From the NCBI GenBank assembly GCA_910587735.1, contig CAJUNT010000001.1, forward strand, positions 62,001 to 126,000: DNA of 64,000 nt. Direction: 5' to 3'. The notes beneath the pieces were generated by a model, which had not been told where the DNA came from, did not search any database, and worked only from the letters and a program-made list of their open reading frames with translations. Source of the DNA: an uncultured Clostridia bacterium. GTDB taxonomy: Bacteria; Bacillota; Clostridia; Lachnospirales; Anaerotignaceae. Made by a program: the position numbers and the translations under genes. How positions within the stretch are numbered: the first letter of the stretch is position 1; each line of letters starts with the position of its first letter. Positions 57,581 to 64,000 of the stretch are shown piece by piece.

Positions 57581-58684
57581 ATGTATACATCTATTTTACA
57601 AAATTTTGTAAAAAATTTAATAGAAAATGAATTTTCTATTGCTCCTGCATTTCATATGGGAGTAATAGAAGAAGATAGTATTGTAATATTATTAAAACAA
57701 GAAAGTCCTATATTATATGTTGTTTCAGTAGTGAACAGTGAAAAAACAGATTTACAAAATCATGAAATATTTATGAATGAATATTTACAACATTTACAAA
57801 AAAATTTATCATTATATTATTGTTCAACAATAATAGCTTTAACACTTGCTATAGGAGAATATTTAGAAGAAAATACAGAAAATAAATTTGATACAGCACA
57901 GACAATAGAATTTGTAACCAAAAAGGAAATGATACCAGAAGAAAACTGCTATCATGCTTGGTGGTATCTTTCAGAAAAAAGAAATTTGATTGAAATGGAA
58001 AAAAGTCAGCCTAAAAATATATTACATTTAAAACAAATAGCATTAGAGTCTTTGCAATACACAAAACAAAATAGCTATTCTTTTTATGAAATTGCTGCAA
58101 AAGCAAAACAGAAAAGTGGCTTTGATTTGAAAAGTAGTAACATATTATTAACATGGAATTTATTATGTATTAATTGTTTTATATTTTGTGTTTGTATATT
58201 ATTGGGTATGAAACAAAGTAGCATTATGTTATTTGGTGCAGAGTATCAAGCAATATTTGATATGCATGAATATTATCGTATTATTACATATGCATTTATT
58301 CATACAAATGTAATACATTTGATACAAAATGGTGTTTATCTGTATTTTTTTGGTATGCATACAGAACTATTGTATGGTAAAATAGATATGACAATCATTT
58401 ATTTTTTTGCTATAATAGGTAGTAGTATATTAAGTATTTTATGTAATGATGCTGTTTCTGTGGGAGCATCTGGTGCTATTTTTGGTTTGATTGGTGCTGT
58501 ATTAGTATATAGCTATAAAAATGGTAAAAAAAGTATAGGTATGAATTATATGACACTGCTACTTTTAGTTGCACTTTCTTTGATAGTGGGAGTATTTCAG
58601 CCAAATATAGATTATTTTGGACATTTTGGAGGATTTATTACAGGAAGTTTAGTAGCATGGATATTATTAAAAAATACAAAATAA
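57581..58684 (+). CDS. Rhomboid-family intramembrane serine protease
   Basis: A 367-residue protein. The N-terminal half is a soluble region of about 200 residues without recognised fold; helices follow from NILLTWNLLCINCFIFCVCIL on. The rhomboid catalytic Ser is in SVGASGAIFGLIGAVL, the His in FGHFGGFITGSLVAW, and HTNVIHLIQNGVYLYFFG is the conserved loop with H-N. Rhomboids cut membrane proteins within the bilayer; the soluble region may recognise the substrate. ATG 57581 has AAGGAG directly upstream; upstream in-frame starts overlap the terminator. The leader with an intrinsic terminator suggests attenuation. Confidence 0.88.
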   Translation: MYTSILQNFVKNLIENEFSIAPAFHMGVIEEDSIVILLKQESPILYVVSVVNSEKTDLQNHEIFMNEYLQHLQKNLSLYYCSTIIALTLAIGEYLEENTENKFDTAQTIEFVTKKEMIPEENCYHAWWYLSEKRNLIEMEKSQPKNILHLKQIALESLQYTKQNSYSFYEIAAKAKQKSGFDLKSSNILLTWNLLCINCFIFCVCILLGMKQSSIMLFGAEYQAIFDMHEYYRIITYAFIHTNVIHLIQNGVYLYFFGMHTELLYGKIDMTIIYFFAIIGSSILSILCNDAVSVGASGAIFGLIGAVLVYSYKNGKKSIGMNYMTLLLLVALSLIVGVFQPNIDYFGHFGGFITGSLVAWILLKNTK

Positions 58685-58763
58685 CAACAAAGATAGTGAA
58701 AATAAATATACTATTGCATGATAGTAAATATAGTGTATATAGTGTGATATATACATATATGTC

Positions 58764-58792
58764 TGTGGATAACATTGTGTATATGTGGATAA
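58764..58792 (+). promoter_or_regulatory. Pair of consensus DnaA boxes upstream of the uracil-DNA glycosylase gene
   Basis: TGTGGATAA at 58764-58772 and again at 58784-58792, which is the reverse complement of the strict DnaA box TTATCCACA. The two copies are 20 bp apart (two helical turns) in the same orientation, 35 bases before the start codon. Confidence 0.6.
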
Positions 58793-58826
58793 CTTGTGAA
58801 TCATGTGTATAAAGGAGTGGAAGTAA

Positions 58827-59399
58827 TTGGAAGAGATGGAAAAATTAAATCAAAAGATGACAGCAGATGTATTACAGTCAGATTATGCAGAAAAGAAAAT
58901 TGTTTTTGGAGAAGGAAAACAAAATGCAAAAATTTGTATGATAGGGGAAGCTCCTGGAGGAGATGAGGAAAAACAAGGCAGACCATTTGTAGGAAAAGCT
59001 GGAAAAAATTTATCTTCTTTTTTAGAAACGATAGGATTAAAAAGGGAAGAGATTTATATTACAAATGTGGTAAAATTTCGTCCTACAAATGTTAGTCCTA
59101 AAACAGGAAATTTTGTGAATAGACCACCTAAGAAGCCAGAAATAGACTTCTTTTTGCCTTACTTAAAAAAAGAATTAGAAATTATTCAGCCAGATATGAT
59201 TGTAACATTAGGTAATGTACCATTGAAAGCTGTAACAGGTGATGACAGTGCTAGTATTGGTGATATGCATGGTATTATGACAACAACAAAAGATGGTTAT
59301 AAACTATTTCCATTATATCACCCAGCCGCAATTATTTATAATAGAGGACTTTCTGAAGTATATCAAAATGATTTGCAGGTATTAAAACAATATGTATAA
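58827..59399 (+). CDS. Uracil-DNA glycosylase (family 4/5-like) without Fe-S cysteines
   Basis: A 190-residue glycosylase that removes uracil from DNA. Motif A is MIGEAPGGDEEKQGRPFVG and motif B is LYHPAAIIYN (HP); VKFRPTNVSPKTG follows motif 1, and MIVTLGNVPLKA is the next strand. In standard family 4 enzymes four Cys hold a [4Fe-4S] cluster (N-terminal CxxC, KCRP and a later Cys); here the N-terminal CxxC is absent, KCRP reads KFRP and the last position is Phe, leaving only one Cys in the whole protein. The start is TTG 58827 with AAAGGAG at 58811-58817. Two DnaA boxes lie upstream, hinting at control linked to replication. Confidence 0.85.
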   Translation: MEEMEKLNQKMTADVLQSDYAEKKIVFGEGKQNAKICMIGEAPGGDEEKQGRPFVGKAGKNLSSFLETIGLKREEIYITNVVKFRPTNVSPKTGNFVNRPPKKPEIDFFLPYLKKELEIIQPDMIVTLGNVPLKAVTGDDSASIGDMHGIMTTTKDGYKLFPLYHPAAIIYNRGLSEVYQNDLQVLKQYV

Positions 59400-59401
59400 T
59401 C

Positions 59402-59427
59402 AAAAAGAGCGCTAAGGCGCTCTTTTT
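59402..59427. terminator. Bidirectional terminator between udg and the 2-hydroxyacid dehydrogenase gene
   Basis: AAAAAGAGCGC-TAAG-GCGCTCTTTTT, GC-rich stem with T runs on either strand. Confidence 0.9.
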
Positions 59428-59453
59428 GATTTTTTCTATATTTCATGAAATAT

Positions 59454-60407
59454 TTATACAATTACATTTTTTGGTGTACCAGTTTCCCAATTTATAATAT
59501 TATCAAATACAATTAATGCTCTAGTATATAATGCTTCCTGTGAGGCAAAAGCAACATGAGGTGTCAATACAGTATGTTTTGCATTTGCCAAAGGATGTGT
59601 TTTAGGTATAGGAGGCTCCATTTCAAATACATCAATGCCAGCTCCTGCAATTTGTTCTGTGTTTAATGCATCAGCCAATGCTTGATTATCTATTACACCG
59701 CCTCTTGCAGTATTTAAAAGTATTGCTGATTTTTTCATAAGTGCAATTTGCTCTTTTCCAATTAAATTTTTGGTAGCATCGTTAAAAGGTACATGAAGTG
59801 ATACAATATCACTTTGTTTTAGTAATTCTTCTAATGATACATATTTTATACCCTGTTGTTTTACAGATTCTCTTTCTGTTCTGCTGTATGCAATTACGTT
59901 ACAGCCAAATGCTTTTGCAATGAAAGCAACTTTTGTGCCAATAGCACCTGTACCAACAACTCCAAATGTTTTTTGATATAATTCAGAACCAATTAATCCA
60001 GCTTTTGTACCTTCTATTCTTGTGATACTGTCACATGATGGAATATTTCTTAATACAGAAATTGCTAAGCCAAATGCTAATTCTGCAACTGCATTGGTAG
60101 AATATCCTGCGGCATTACATACCATAATTCCTTTTTGTTTACAATAATCAATGTCAATATGGTCAACACCTGTAAACGCAACAGAAAGCAATTTTAATTT
60201 TTGACAATGTTCTATTACATTTTTACGAAAAGGTAGATTTGCGACAATGATAATATCTGCGTCTTTTCCTCTTTCTATTAATTCTGTTGTATCTTCTGTT
60301 CTTGTTTCATAATAAATTACTTCATGACCTTTTTGCTTTACAGCTTTTGCAGTTTCTTCTACTTTTTCTGGTGTAATGCCTAATGGTTCAATGATAACAA
60401 TTTTCAT
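59454..60407 (-). CDS. D-isomer-specific 2-hydroxyacid dehydrogenase
   Basis: A 317-residue NAD(P)-dependent dehydrogenase. NAD loop FGVVGTGAIGTKVAFIAKAF, Arg in LNTARGGVIDNQA, Glu in FEMEPPIP and His in LTPHVAFASQEAL. VAFTGVDHIDIDYCKQKGI and AGYSTNAVAELAFG are the substrate-side blocks. Compared with the ldhA product it lacks the D-LDH-specific EYFYEDRSN segment, so the substrate is more likely a glycerate, hydroxypyruvate or phosphoglycerate-type compound. It is a single gene; the stop lies after a shared bidirectional terminator. Confidence 0.87.
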   Translation of the reverse strand: MKIVIIEPLGITPEKVEETAKAVKQKGHEVIYYETRTEDTTELIERGKDADIIIVANLPFRKNVIEHCQKLKLLSVAFTGVDHIDIDYCKQKGIMVCNAAGYSTNAVAELAFGLAISVLRNIPSCDSITRIEGTKAGLIGSELYQKTFGVVGTGAIGTKVAFIAKAFGCNVIAYSRTERESVKQQGIKYVSLEELLKQSDIVSLHVPFNDATKNLIGKEQIALMKKSAILLNTARGGVIDNQALADALNTEQIAGAGIDVFEMEPPIPKTHPLANAKHTVLTPHVAFASQEALYTRALIVFDNIINWETGTPKNVIV

Positions 60408-60525
60408 AGTAGTCCTCCTATAGTTTGTACATTTTTTGTTTTATAATATATTAAATAATCATTATATTGTTTTTTAATTGGTGAGTGATAAATAATATTT
60501 TCAAAAGTTTATAAATTAATTTTTA

Positions 60526-61017
60526 TTATTTTATAATACAATCCTTCATTTCAAATGAGGTCCAATCTCCTTCACCATGAGGGCTCCTATCCATATACAT
60601 AGAAAAATTATGATTTTCATCAATAATAATTTTTATTTGCATATTCATTTCTTTTTGCTCTAGGTACTCTTGATATAATGACTGATAACTAGAATCATCT
60701 CGCTCTTTTGCTTCTCGTATATAAGCAATATTATCAGGATTTTTTTCAATATTATGATAGAAAATAGTATAGTCCAGTATTACTTCAACATGATTTTGTT
60801 TTATTTGCTCTGTATAATTAGAAATTTTAAAATTATCTAACTCATAATAATCAGAAAATGTTTTTATAGATTCGTTACGAATATAGTCATAAATTTCGCA
60901 ATATGTGATATTATTTTGAGCGATTATCATATTTTTAATATGTAAATCAGAAATTATGTTAAATGAATGACATTGAAATAATGATAAACATAATACTACT
61001 ATTTTTATAGGTATCAT
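60526..61017 (-). CDS. Secreted protein of unknown function
   Basis: A 163-residue protein with a short N-terminal hydrophobic segment (IPIKIVVLCLSLFQCHSF) that suggests export, followed by a polar, mostly helical region and a small beta-rich end (NMQIKIIIDENHNFSMYMDR). Motifs such as IAYIREAKERDDSSYQSLYQEYLEQKE (in part) give a long acidic-basic helix, perhaps a coiled coil. No family is recognised. A purine-rich GAAGGGAAGGG stands in front of the ATG. It is a single gene between a dehydrogenase and an ArsC-like gene. Confidence 0.65.
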   Translation of the reverse strand: MIPIKIVVLCLSLFQCHSFNIISDLHIKNMIIAQNNITYCEIYDYIRNESIKTFSDYYELDNFKISNYTEQIKQNHVEVILDYTIFYHNIEKNPDNIAYIREAKERDDSSYQSLYQEYLEQKEMNMQIKIIIDENHNFSMYMDRSPHGEGDWTSFEMKDCIIK

Positions 61018-61261
61018 AATTACATTCCCTTCCCTTCTTAATTGTACTATTAGATTGTAGTATAAATATAAAACATTTATATAAATAATATAAAACTGAT
61101 TTTATTTTATATCATAAAAATGTAAAAATCAATAAACTTTTTTTCACTTGAATAACAAGAATGTATTTTTTTATAAACTTTTGTGTTTTTTACAGTAGAA
61201 AGTATAAAAATATTGTATAATAAATACAAATATTGTTTTTAATAAAATAAGGGGGAGTAAT

Positions 61262-61615
61262 ATGTCTGTTTTATATTTAGAATATCCAAAATGCAGTACG
61301 TGCCAAAAAGCAAAAAAATGGTTAGAAACAAACAATATCACTTTTGAGCAAAGAGATATTGTAAAACAAAATCCTACAAAAGAAGAGTTGAAATTATGGC
61401 ATGAAAAAAGTAGCATGCCTTTAAAGAAATTTTTTAATACAAGCGGTTTGGTATATAAAGAATTGCATTTGAAGGACAAATTGAAAGATATGACAGAAGA
61501 AGAACAATATGCTCTTTTAGCCACGAATGGTATGCTTGTAAAGCGTCCTATTATTGTAACAGAAAATATAGTATTGACAGGCTTTAAAGAAACAGAATGG
61601 GAAAAATTAAAGTAA
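61262..61615 (+). CDS. Arsenate reductase / Spx-family (ArsC-like) protein
   Basis: A 117-residue thioredoxin-fold protein of the ArsC/Spx/YffB family. The redox motif is YPKCSTCQKAKKWLE, with both Cys and the Lys typical of ArsC, and KRPIIVTENIVLTGF near the end carries the conserved R-P. The two-cysteine N-terminal motif suits a thiol-based reductase or an Spx-like regulator; the absence of the extended Spx C-terminal part favours the YffB/ArsC branch. AAGGGGGAG precedes the ATG. It ends before a bidirectional terminator. Confidence 0.85.
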   Translation: MSVLYLEYPKCSTCQKAKKWLETNNITFEQRDIVKQNPTKEELKLWHEKSSMPLKKFFNTSGLVYKELHLKDKLKDMTEEEQYALLATNGMLVKRPIIVTENIVLTGFKETEWEKLK

Positions 61616-61623
61616 TGCTATTA

Positions 61624-61660
61624 AGATATGAATGTTATAAATAATATAACATTCATATCT
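61624..61660. terminator. Bidirectional terminator hairpin overlapping the ANTAR gene's stop
   Basis: AGATATGAATGTTAT pairs perfectly with ATAACATTCATATCT (15 bp); CGTTTTG follows. The minus-strand gene at 61653 ends inside the 3' arm. Confidence 0.8.
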
Positions 61661-62237
61661 CGTTTTGTTTATCATAATAATCAATAATTTCTTTTGCAAT
61701 TTCTTTTTTTTGTCTTCTCTGATTCATAGCTTGTCTTTCAATGTACTTATGTGCTTGCTCCTCTGTTTTATTTTCATATATCATTAAAAGATATTTTGCT
61801 TTTGCTGTTAATCGAATATCCTCTATTTTATATTGCAATTTTTTATTTTCTTGCACTAATTTAAAAAAACGTCTTTGATTACCTTGTAATAAACAGAGCA
61901 TTTGACGAAATTGCTGTTTTTGAATGGGTTTTGATAATATGAAAATGCCTTCTTTTTCTACTTTTTCACATAAATTGTTTATAATATCATTTTTAATTAA
62001 AAGTAATACACCTGCTGTTGTTTGTTTTGCAGAAAATATAGCAATATCTGTACCAAATTCATCTGATAAAGGAGTATTAATCAATATAAAGTCAAAAGTT
62101 TTTTGTTGTAAAAGCCTTCTACATTCCGCACCATAAAAGCATATTTCTATTTGATGAGAAGGAAAAAAGGAGGCAATAAAAGAACGTAATGTTTCACTGC
62201 TTTTTTCTGTTGCTGTTAATATCAATATCCGTTCCAT
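61653..62237 (-). CDS. ANTAR-domain response-regulator-like antiterminator (NitR-like)
   Basis: A 194-residue two-domain protein. Residues 1-120 are a receiver-like domain (RILILTATEKSSETLRSFIA, FDFILINTPLSDEFGTD) that lacks the usual Asp at the phosphorylation position in an obvious DxxMP context, so it may be regulated by other means. The C-terminal ANTAR domain (KAKYLLMIYENKTEEQAHKYI, ERQAMNQRRQKKEIAKEII) binds RNA hairpins and prevents termination. It lies directly after glnA, 23 bases apart, the arrangement of the clostridial glnA-nitR pair. Start is ATG 62237, with GGCGGTG upstream. Confidence 0.87.
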   Translation of the reverse strand: MERILILTATEKSSETLRSFIASFFPSHQIEICFYGAECRRLLQQKTFDFILINTPLSDEFGTDIAIFSAKQTTAGVLLLIKNDIINNLCEKVEKEGIFILSKPIQKQQFRQMLCLLQGNQRRFFKLVQENKKLQYKIEDIRLTAKAKYLLMIYENKTEEQAHKYIERQAMNQRRQKKEIAKEIIDYYDKQNEI

Positions 62238-62260
62238 AATTTTCACCGCCTATATATTGC

Positions 62261-63574
62261 TTAATATCGTTGAAAATACATATCAAGTTCTGTTTTATTT
62301 CTATCACTAGAAGAAAAAAATGTTTCCCATTCCCTTTGTTTTACAGATAGATAACTTTTCATAATTCTTTTTGGTAATATGTTTTGAACAAAACTACTAT
62401 TTTCTGCTAATAGAATTGCTTCGTTTAATGATTGAGGTAGCATTTCGTATTTTTTTGTATGCTCATGAAAGGCAGAAAACAAATTCAGATTGCAGTATTC
62501 TGGTAATGGCATTTGTTTTGCAATTCCTTCTAATCCTGCATATATTAAAAGTGTAAAAGCTATATAAGGATTTAAACAAGGGTCAGGAGAACGCAGTTCC
62601 ATACGTTGCATTTCTTTTTGAGCATAAGGAATACGTATTAGCTGAGAACGATTTTGATGTGACCATGTAACATATTTAGGTGCTTCAAATTCTCCAAAGC
62701 GAGCATAAGAATTTGTTAATGTATTTAAAAATAAAGAAATTTCTCTTATTCTATATAATATGCCAGCAATAAAATTTTCGCAAGTAACAGAATGTCCTTC
62801 TTCTGTATGTGTTTGAAAAATATTTTTACCATTACGAAATAATGATAAATTAATATGCATACCATTTCCAGGTTTTCCACAGAGAGGTTTTGGTAAAAAA
62901 GAGGCAAAAAGACCATTCATTGCTGCAATATTTTTTACAACAGATTTGAATGTAATAAAATTGTCAGCTGCTTCTAAAGCATCAGAGTATTTAAAATCAA
63001 TTTCATTTTGTCCAGGTCCTTGTTCATGGTGAGAACTTTCAGGGTATATTCCCATTTCTTCCAGTGTAATACAAATTTGACGACGAATGTTTTCTCCTTT
63101 ATCAAGAGGAGCAACATCAAAATAACCTGCATTGTCATAGGGTTTTAATATTTTGGAATCCTCAAATATATAAAATTCACATTCTGTACCAAACATACAG
63201 CTTAAATTTTGTTTAATTGCATCTTTTACCGCATTTTGTAATAAATATCTGCCATCACCTTCAAAGGGAGTACCATTAGGGTATTTAATATTACAATAAA
63301 GACGTATCACATTACCTTCTGAAAAGGAACGCCAAGGCAATATGGAAAGTGTAGAAGGGTCTGGAAAAAGAAGTAGGTCAGATGCATCTACTTTTGTAAA
63401 ACCAGCAAATGCAGAAGCATCAAAAGAAATACCTTGTTCAAATGCCTTTTTTAATGCTCTTGGTGTAATAGAAATATTTTTTTGTGTACCAAAAATATCA
63501 CAAAAAGCAAGACGTATAAACTTAATATCGTTTTCTGAAACAAAGTCTAATATTTCATTTTTACTTATATTCAT
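62261..63574 (-). CDS. glnA: Glutamine synthetase type I
   Basis: A 437-residue GSI, of the normal length, forming glutamine from glutamate, ammonia and ATP. Marker blocks are IRLAFCDIFGTQKN, FAGFTKVDASDLLLFPDPST, MFGTECEFYIFED (Mg/Glu), SSHHEQGPGQNEIDFKY, KPLCGKPGNGMHINLSLF (ATP loop), and MRSPDPCLNPYIAFTLLI-like RSPDPCLNPYIAF. The C terminus lacks the adenylylation-site Tyr context of enterobacteria. ATG 63574 has AGGAGGTC upstream; a longer frame starting at 63622 is rejected. The ANTAR regulator follows on the same strand, and type III glnN is divergent, so the locus carries two kinds of glutamine synthetase. Confidence 0.93.
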   Translation of the reverse strand: MNISKNEILDFVSENDIKFIRLAFCDIFGTQKNISITPRALKKAFEQGISFDASAFAGFTKVDASDLLLFPDPSTLSILPWRSFSEGNVIRLYCNIKYPNGTPFEGDGRYLLQNAVKDAIKQNLSCMFGTECEFYIFEDSKILKPYDNAGYFDVAPLDKGENIRRQICITLEEMGIYPESSHHEQGPGQNEIDFKYSDALEAADNFITFKSVVKNIAAMNGLFASFLPKPLCGKPGNGMHINLSLFRNGKNIFQTHTEEGHSVTCENFIAGILYRIREISLFLNTLTNSYARFGEFEAPKYVTWSHQNRSQLIRIPYAQKEMQRMELRSPDPCLNPYIAFTLLIYAGLEGIAKQMPLPEYCNLNLFSAFHEHTKKYEMLPQSLNEAILLAENSSFVQNILPKRIMKSYLSVKQREWETFFSSSDRNKTELDMYFQRY

Positions 63575-63802
63575 ATTTTGACCTCCTAAAGTGTGCTGTA
63601 ATACTATATTGTAAAAATTCACTATATTATATAAATCTAATAAACAATAAAAATATTTTGCTGTGAATATGATTCTAGTGTACCACGTTTATTACATAAT
63701 TGCTATTTTACAGAATAAACAGAACAATATAACATTTTATAGAAAATTTTATAAAATATGTAAAACATTTTATAATCATGACAGATAATGATTATTTTAA
63801 CT
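63575..63802. other. AT-rich divergent spacer between glnA and glnN
   Basis: The spacer 63575-63925 is free of genes. Its first part is very AT-rich with no recognised element besides the expected glnA promoter region; the glnN promoter and terminator lie from 63803 on. Confidence 0.5.
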
Positions 63803-63831
63803 TGACAAAACTCTATAAAAGGGAATATAAT
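63803..63831 (+). promoter_or_regulatory. Perfect sigma-A promoter of glnN
   Basis: TTGACA (63803-63808), a 17-base spacer and TATAAT (63826-63831), about 95 bases before the start codon. Confidence 0.85.
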
Positions 63832-63849
63832 GACGCAGTAAACAACAAA

Positions 63850-63889
63850 GGCGTTGTGAAAGTATATCACTTTCATTGCGCCCTTTTTT
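63850..63889 (+). terminator. Intrinsic terminator in the glnN leader (attenuator)
   Basis: GGCG-TTG-TGAAAGT-ATATC-ACTTTCA-TTG-CGCC forms a stem with a symmetric UUG/UUG internal loop, followed by CTTTTTT. It lies between the glnN promoter and start codon, so read-through must be regulated, most likely by the ANTAR protein. Confidence 0.75.
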
Positions 63890-63925
63890 ATGAAAATATT
63901 TATCGTCTAAAGGGAGGTAATCTAT

Positions 63926-64000
63926 ATGGAACAAAAAAGTAATGTACCAGATTATTTTGGCAGTATGGTATTTGGTGAATCTGTTATGAAAGAAAGGCTG
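63926..64000 (+). CDS. glnN: Glutamine synthetase type III, N-terminal part (truncated by window)
   Basis: Only 25 codons are visible. They begin at ATG 63926 with AGGGAGG at 63911-63917 and read EQKSNVPDYFGSMVFGESVM followed by KERL, the conserved opening of GSIII (in family members: FGSMVFND-VM-ERLP). GSIII is a large hexameric or dodecameric glutamine synthetase of about 700 residues common in Clostridia and Bacteroidetes. A perfect promoter and an attenuator terminator precede it, and the ANTAR gene stands beside the divergent glnA. The rest lies to the right of the window. Confidence 0.8.
   Translation, partial: MEQKSNVPDYFGSMVFGESVMKERL

Noticed and set aside
1..64000. CRISPR arrays, rRNA genes, prophage or complete insertion sequences
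   Set aside because: No regularly spaced repeats, rRNA motifs, phage structural genes or transposase frames were found; only one tRNA and one short IS605-like remnant are seen.

Overview
The window is AT-rich DNA from a low-GC, Gram-positive, probably spore-forming and fermentative member of the Clostridia, most likely Lachnospirales-like. This is inferred from consensus sigma-A promoters, strong AAGGAGG ribosome sites, TTG/GTG starts, a BofA/DUF2508 pair (sporulation), an S-layer-homology surface protein, a fermentative D-lactate dehydrogenase, a type I plus type III glutamine synthetase pair with an ANTAR regulator, and a 7-alpha-hydroxysteroid-dehydrogenase-like SDR that would suit a gut resident. 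I cannot name the species. Layout: 1-8.2 kb is a tellurite/stress (Ter) locus. It holds the end of a PMCA-type Ca2+ ATPase, three TerD-family paralogues and an AIM24-like protein, then, after a repeat-rich 370-base spacer, a four-gene biosynthetic module (CitE-like lyase, PRTase-TRSP, StiP-PELOTA, HAD). 8.2-11.2 kb encodes a large SLH surface protein. 11.9-17.3 kb is a complete sorbitol PTS operon (dehydrogenase, PRD regulator, GutM, IIC, IIB, IIA), followed by tRNA-Ser(GCU). 17.8-20.2 kb has an XRE-cupin regulator and a PurF-like protein whose glutaminase site is degenerate. 20.6-23 kb has a DUF819 transporter and a dipeptidase behind two copies of a promoter-operator unit. 23-26.6 kb carries a TPR glycosyltransferase, a methyltransferase split at a ten-base C tract (probably phase-variable) and a DUF4097 secreted protein. 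26.8-37 kb holds an SGNH hydrolase, an alpha/beta hydrolase, a CzrA-type metal sensor with its heavy-metal ATPase, an SPFH protein with a small RHH protein, an MBL hydrolase, a HAD phosphatase and a divergent polysaccharide deacetylase. 37-50 kb is mainly housekeeping: cyclophilin, RibD-like reductase, a short IS605-like element, D-LDH, prs-glmU, a GntR-ABC operon, thioredoxin, an SDR and an ECF sigma/anti-sigma pair. 50-64 kb has MerR and GNAT genes, lysS-greA, a candidate non-coding RNA, DUF2508-bofA, a rhomboid protease behind a hairpin-rich leader, an uracil-DNA glycosylase lacking Fe-S cysteines, and the glnA-ANTAR pair facing the start of glnN. The most notable unexplained signals are the poly-C contingency tract at 24851-24860; a candidate ncRNA (about 54284-54578) with a perfect promoter and an intrinsic terminator; families of hairpin-rich dispersed repeats, two of which stop exactly at a -35 box; the leader at 57416-57566; and the duplicated promoter-operator at 20614-20765. 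All function calls are by reading motifs; no database search was run.
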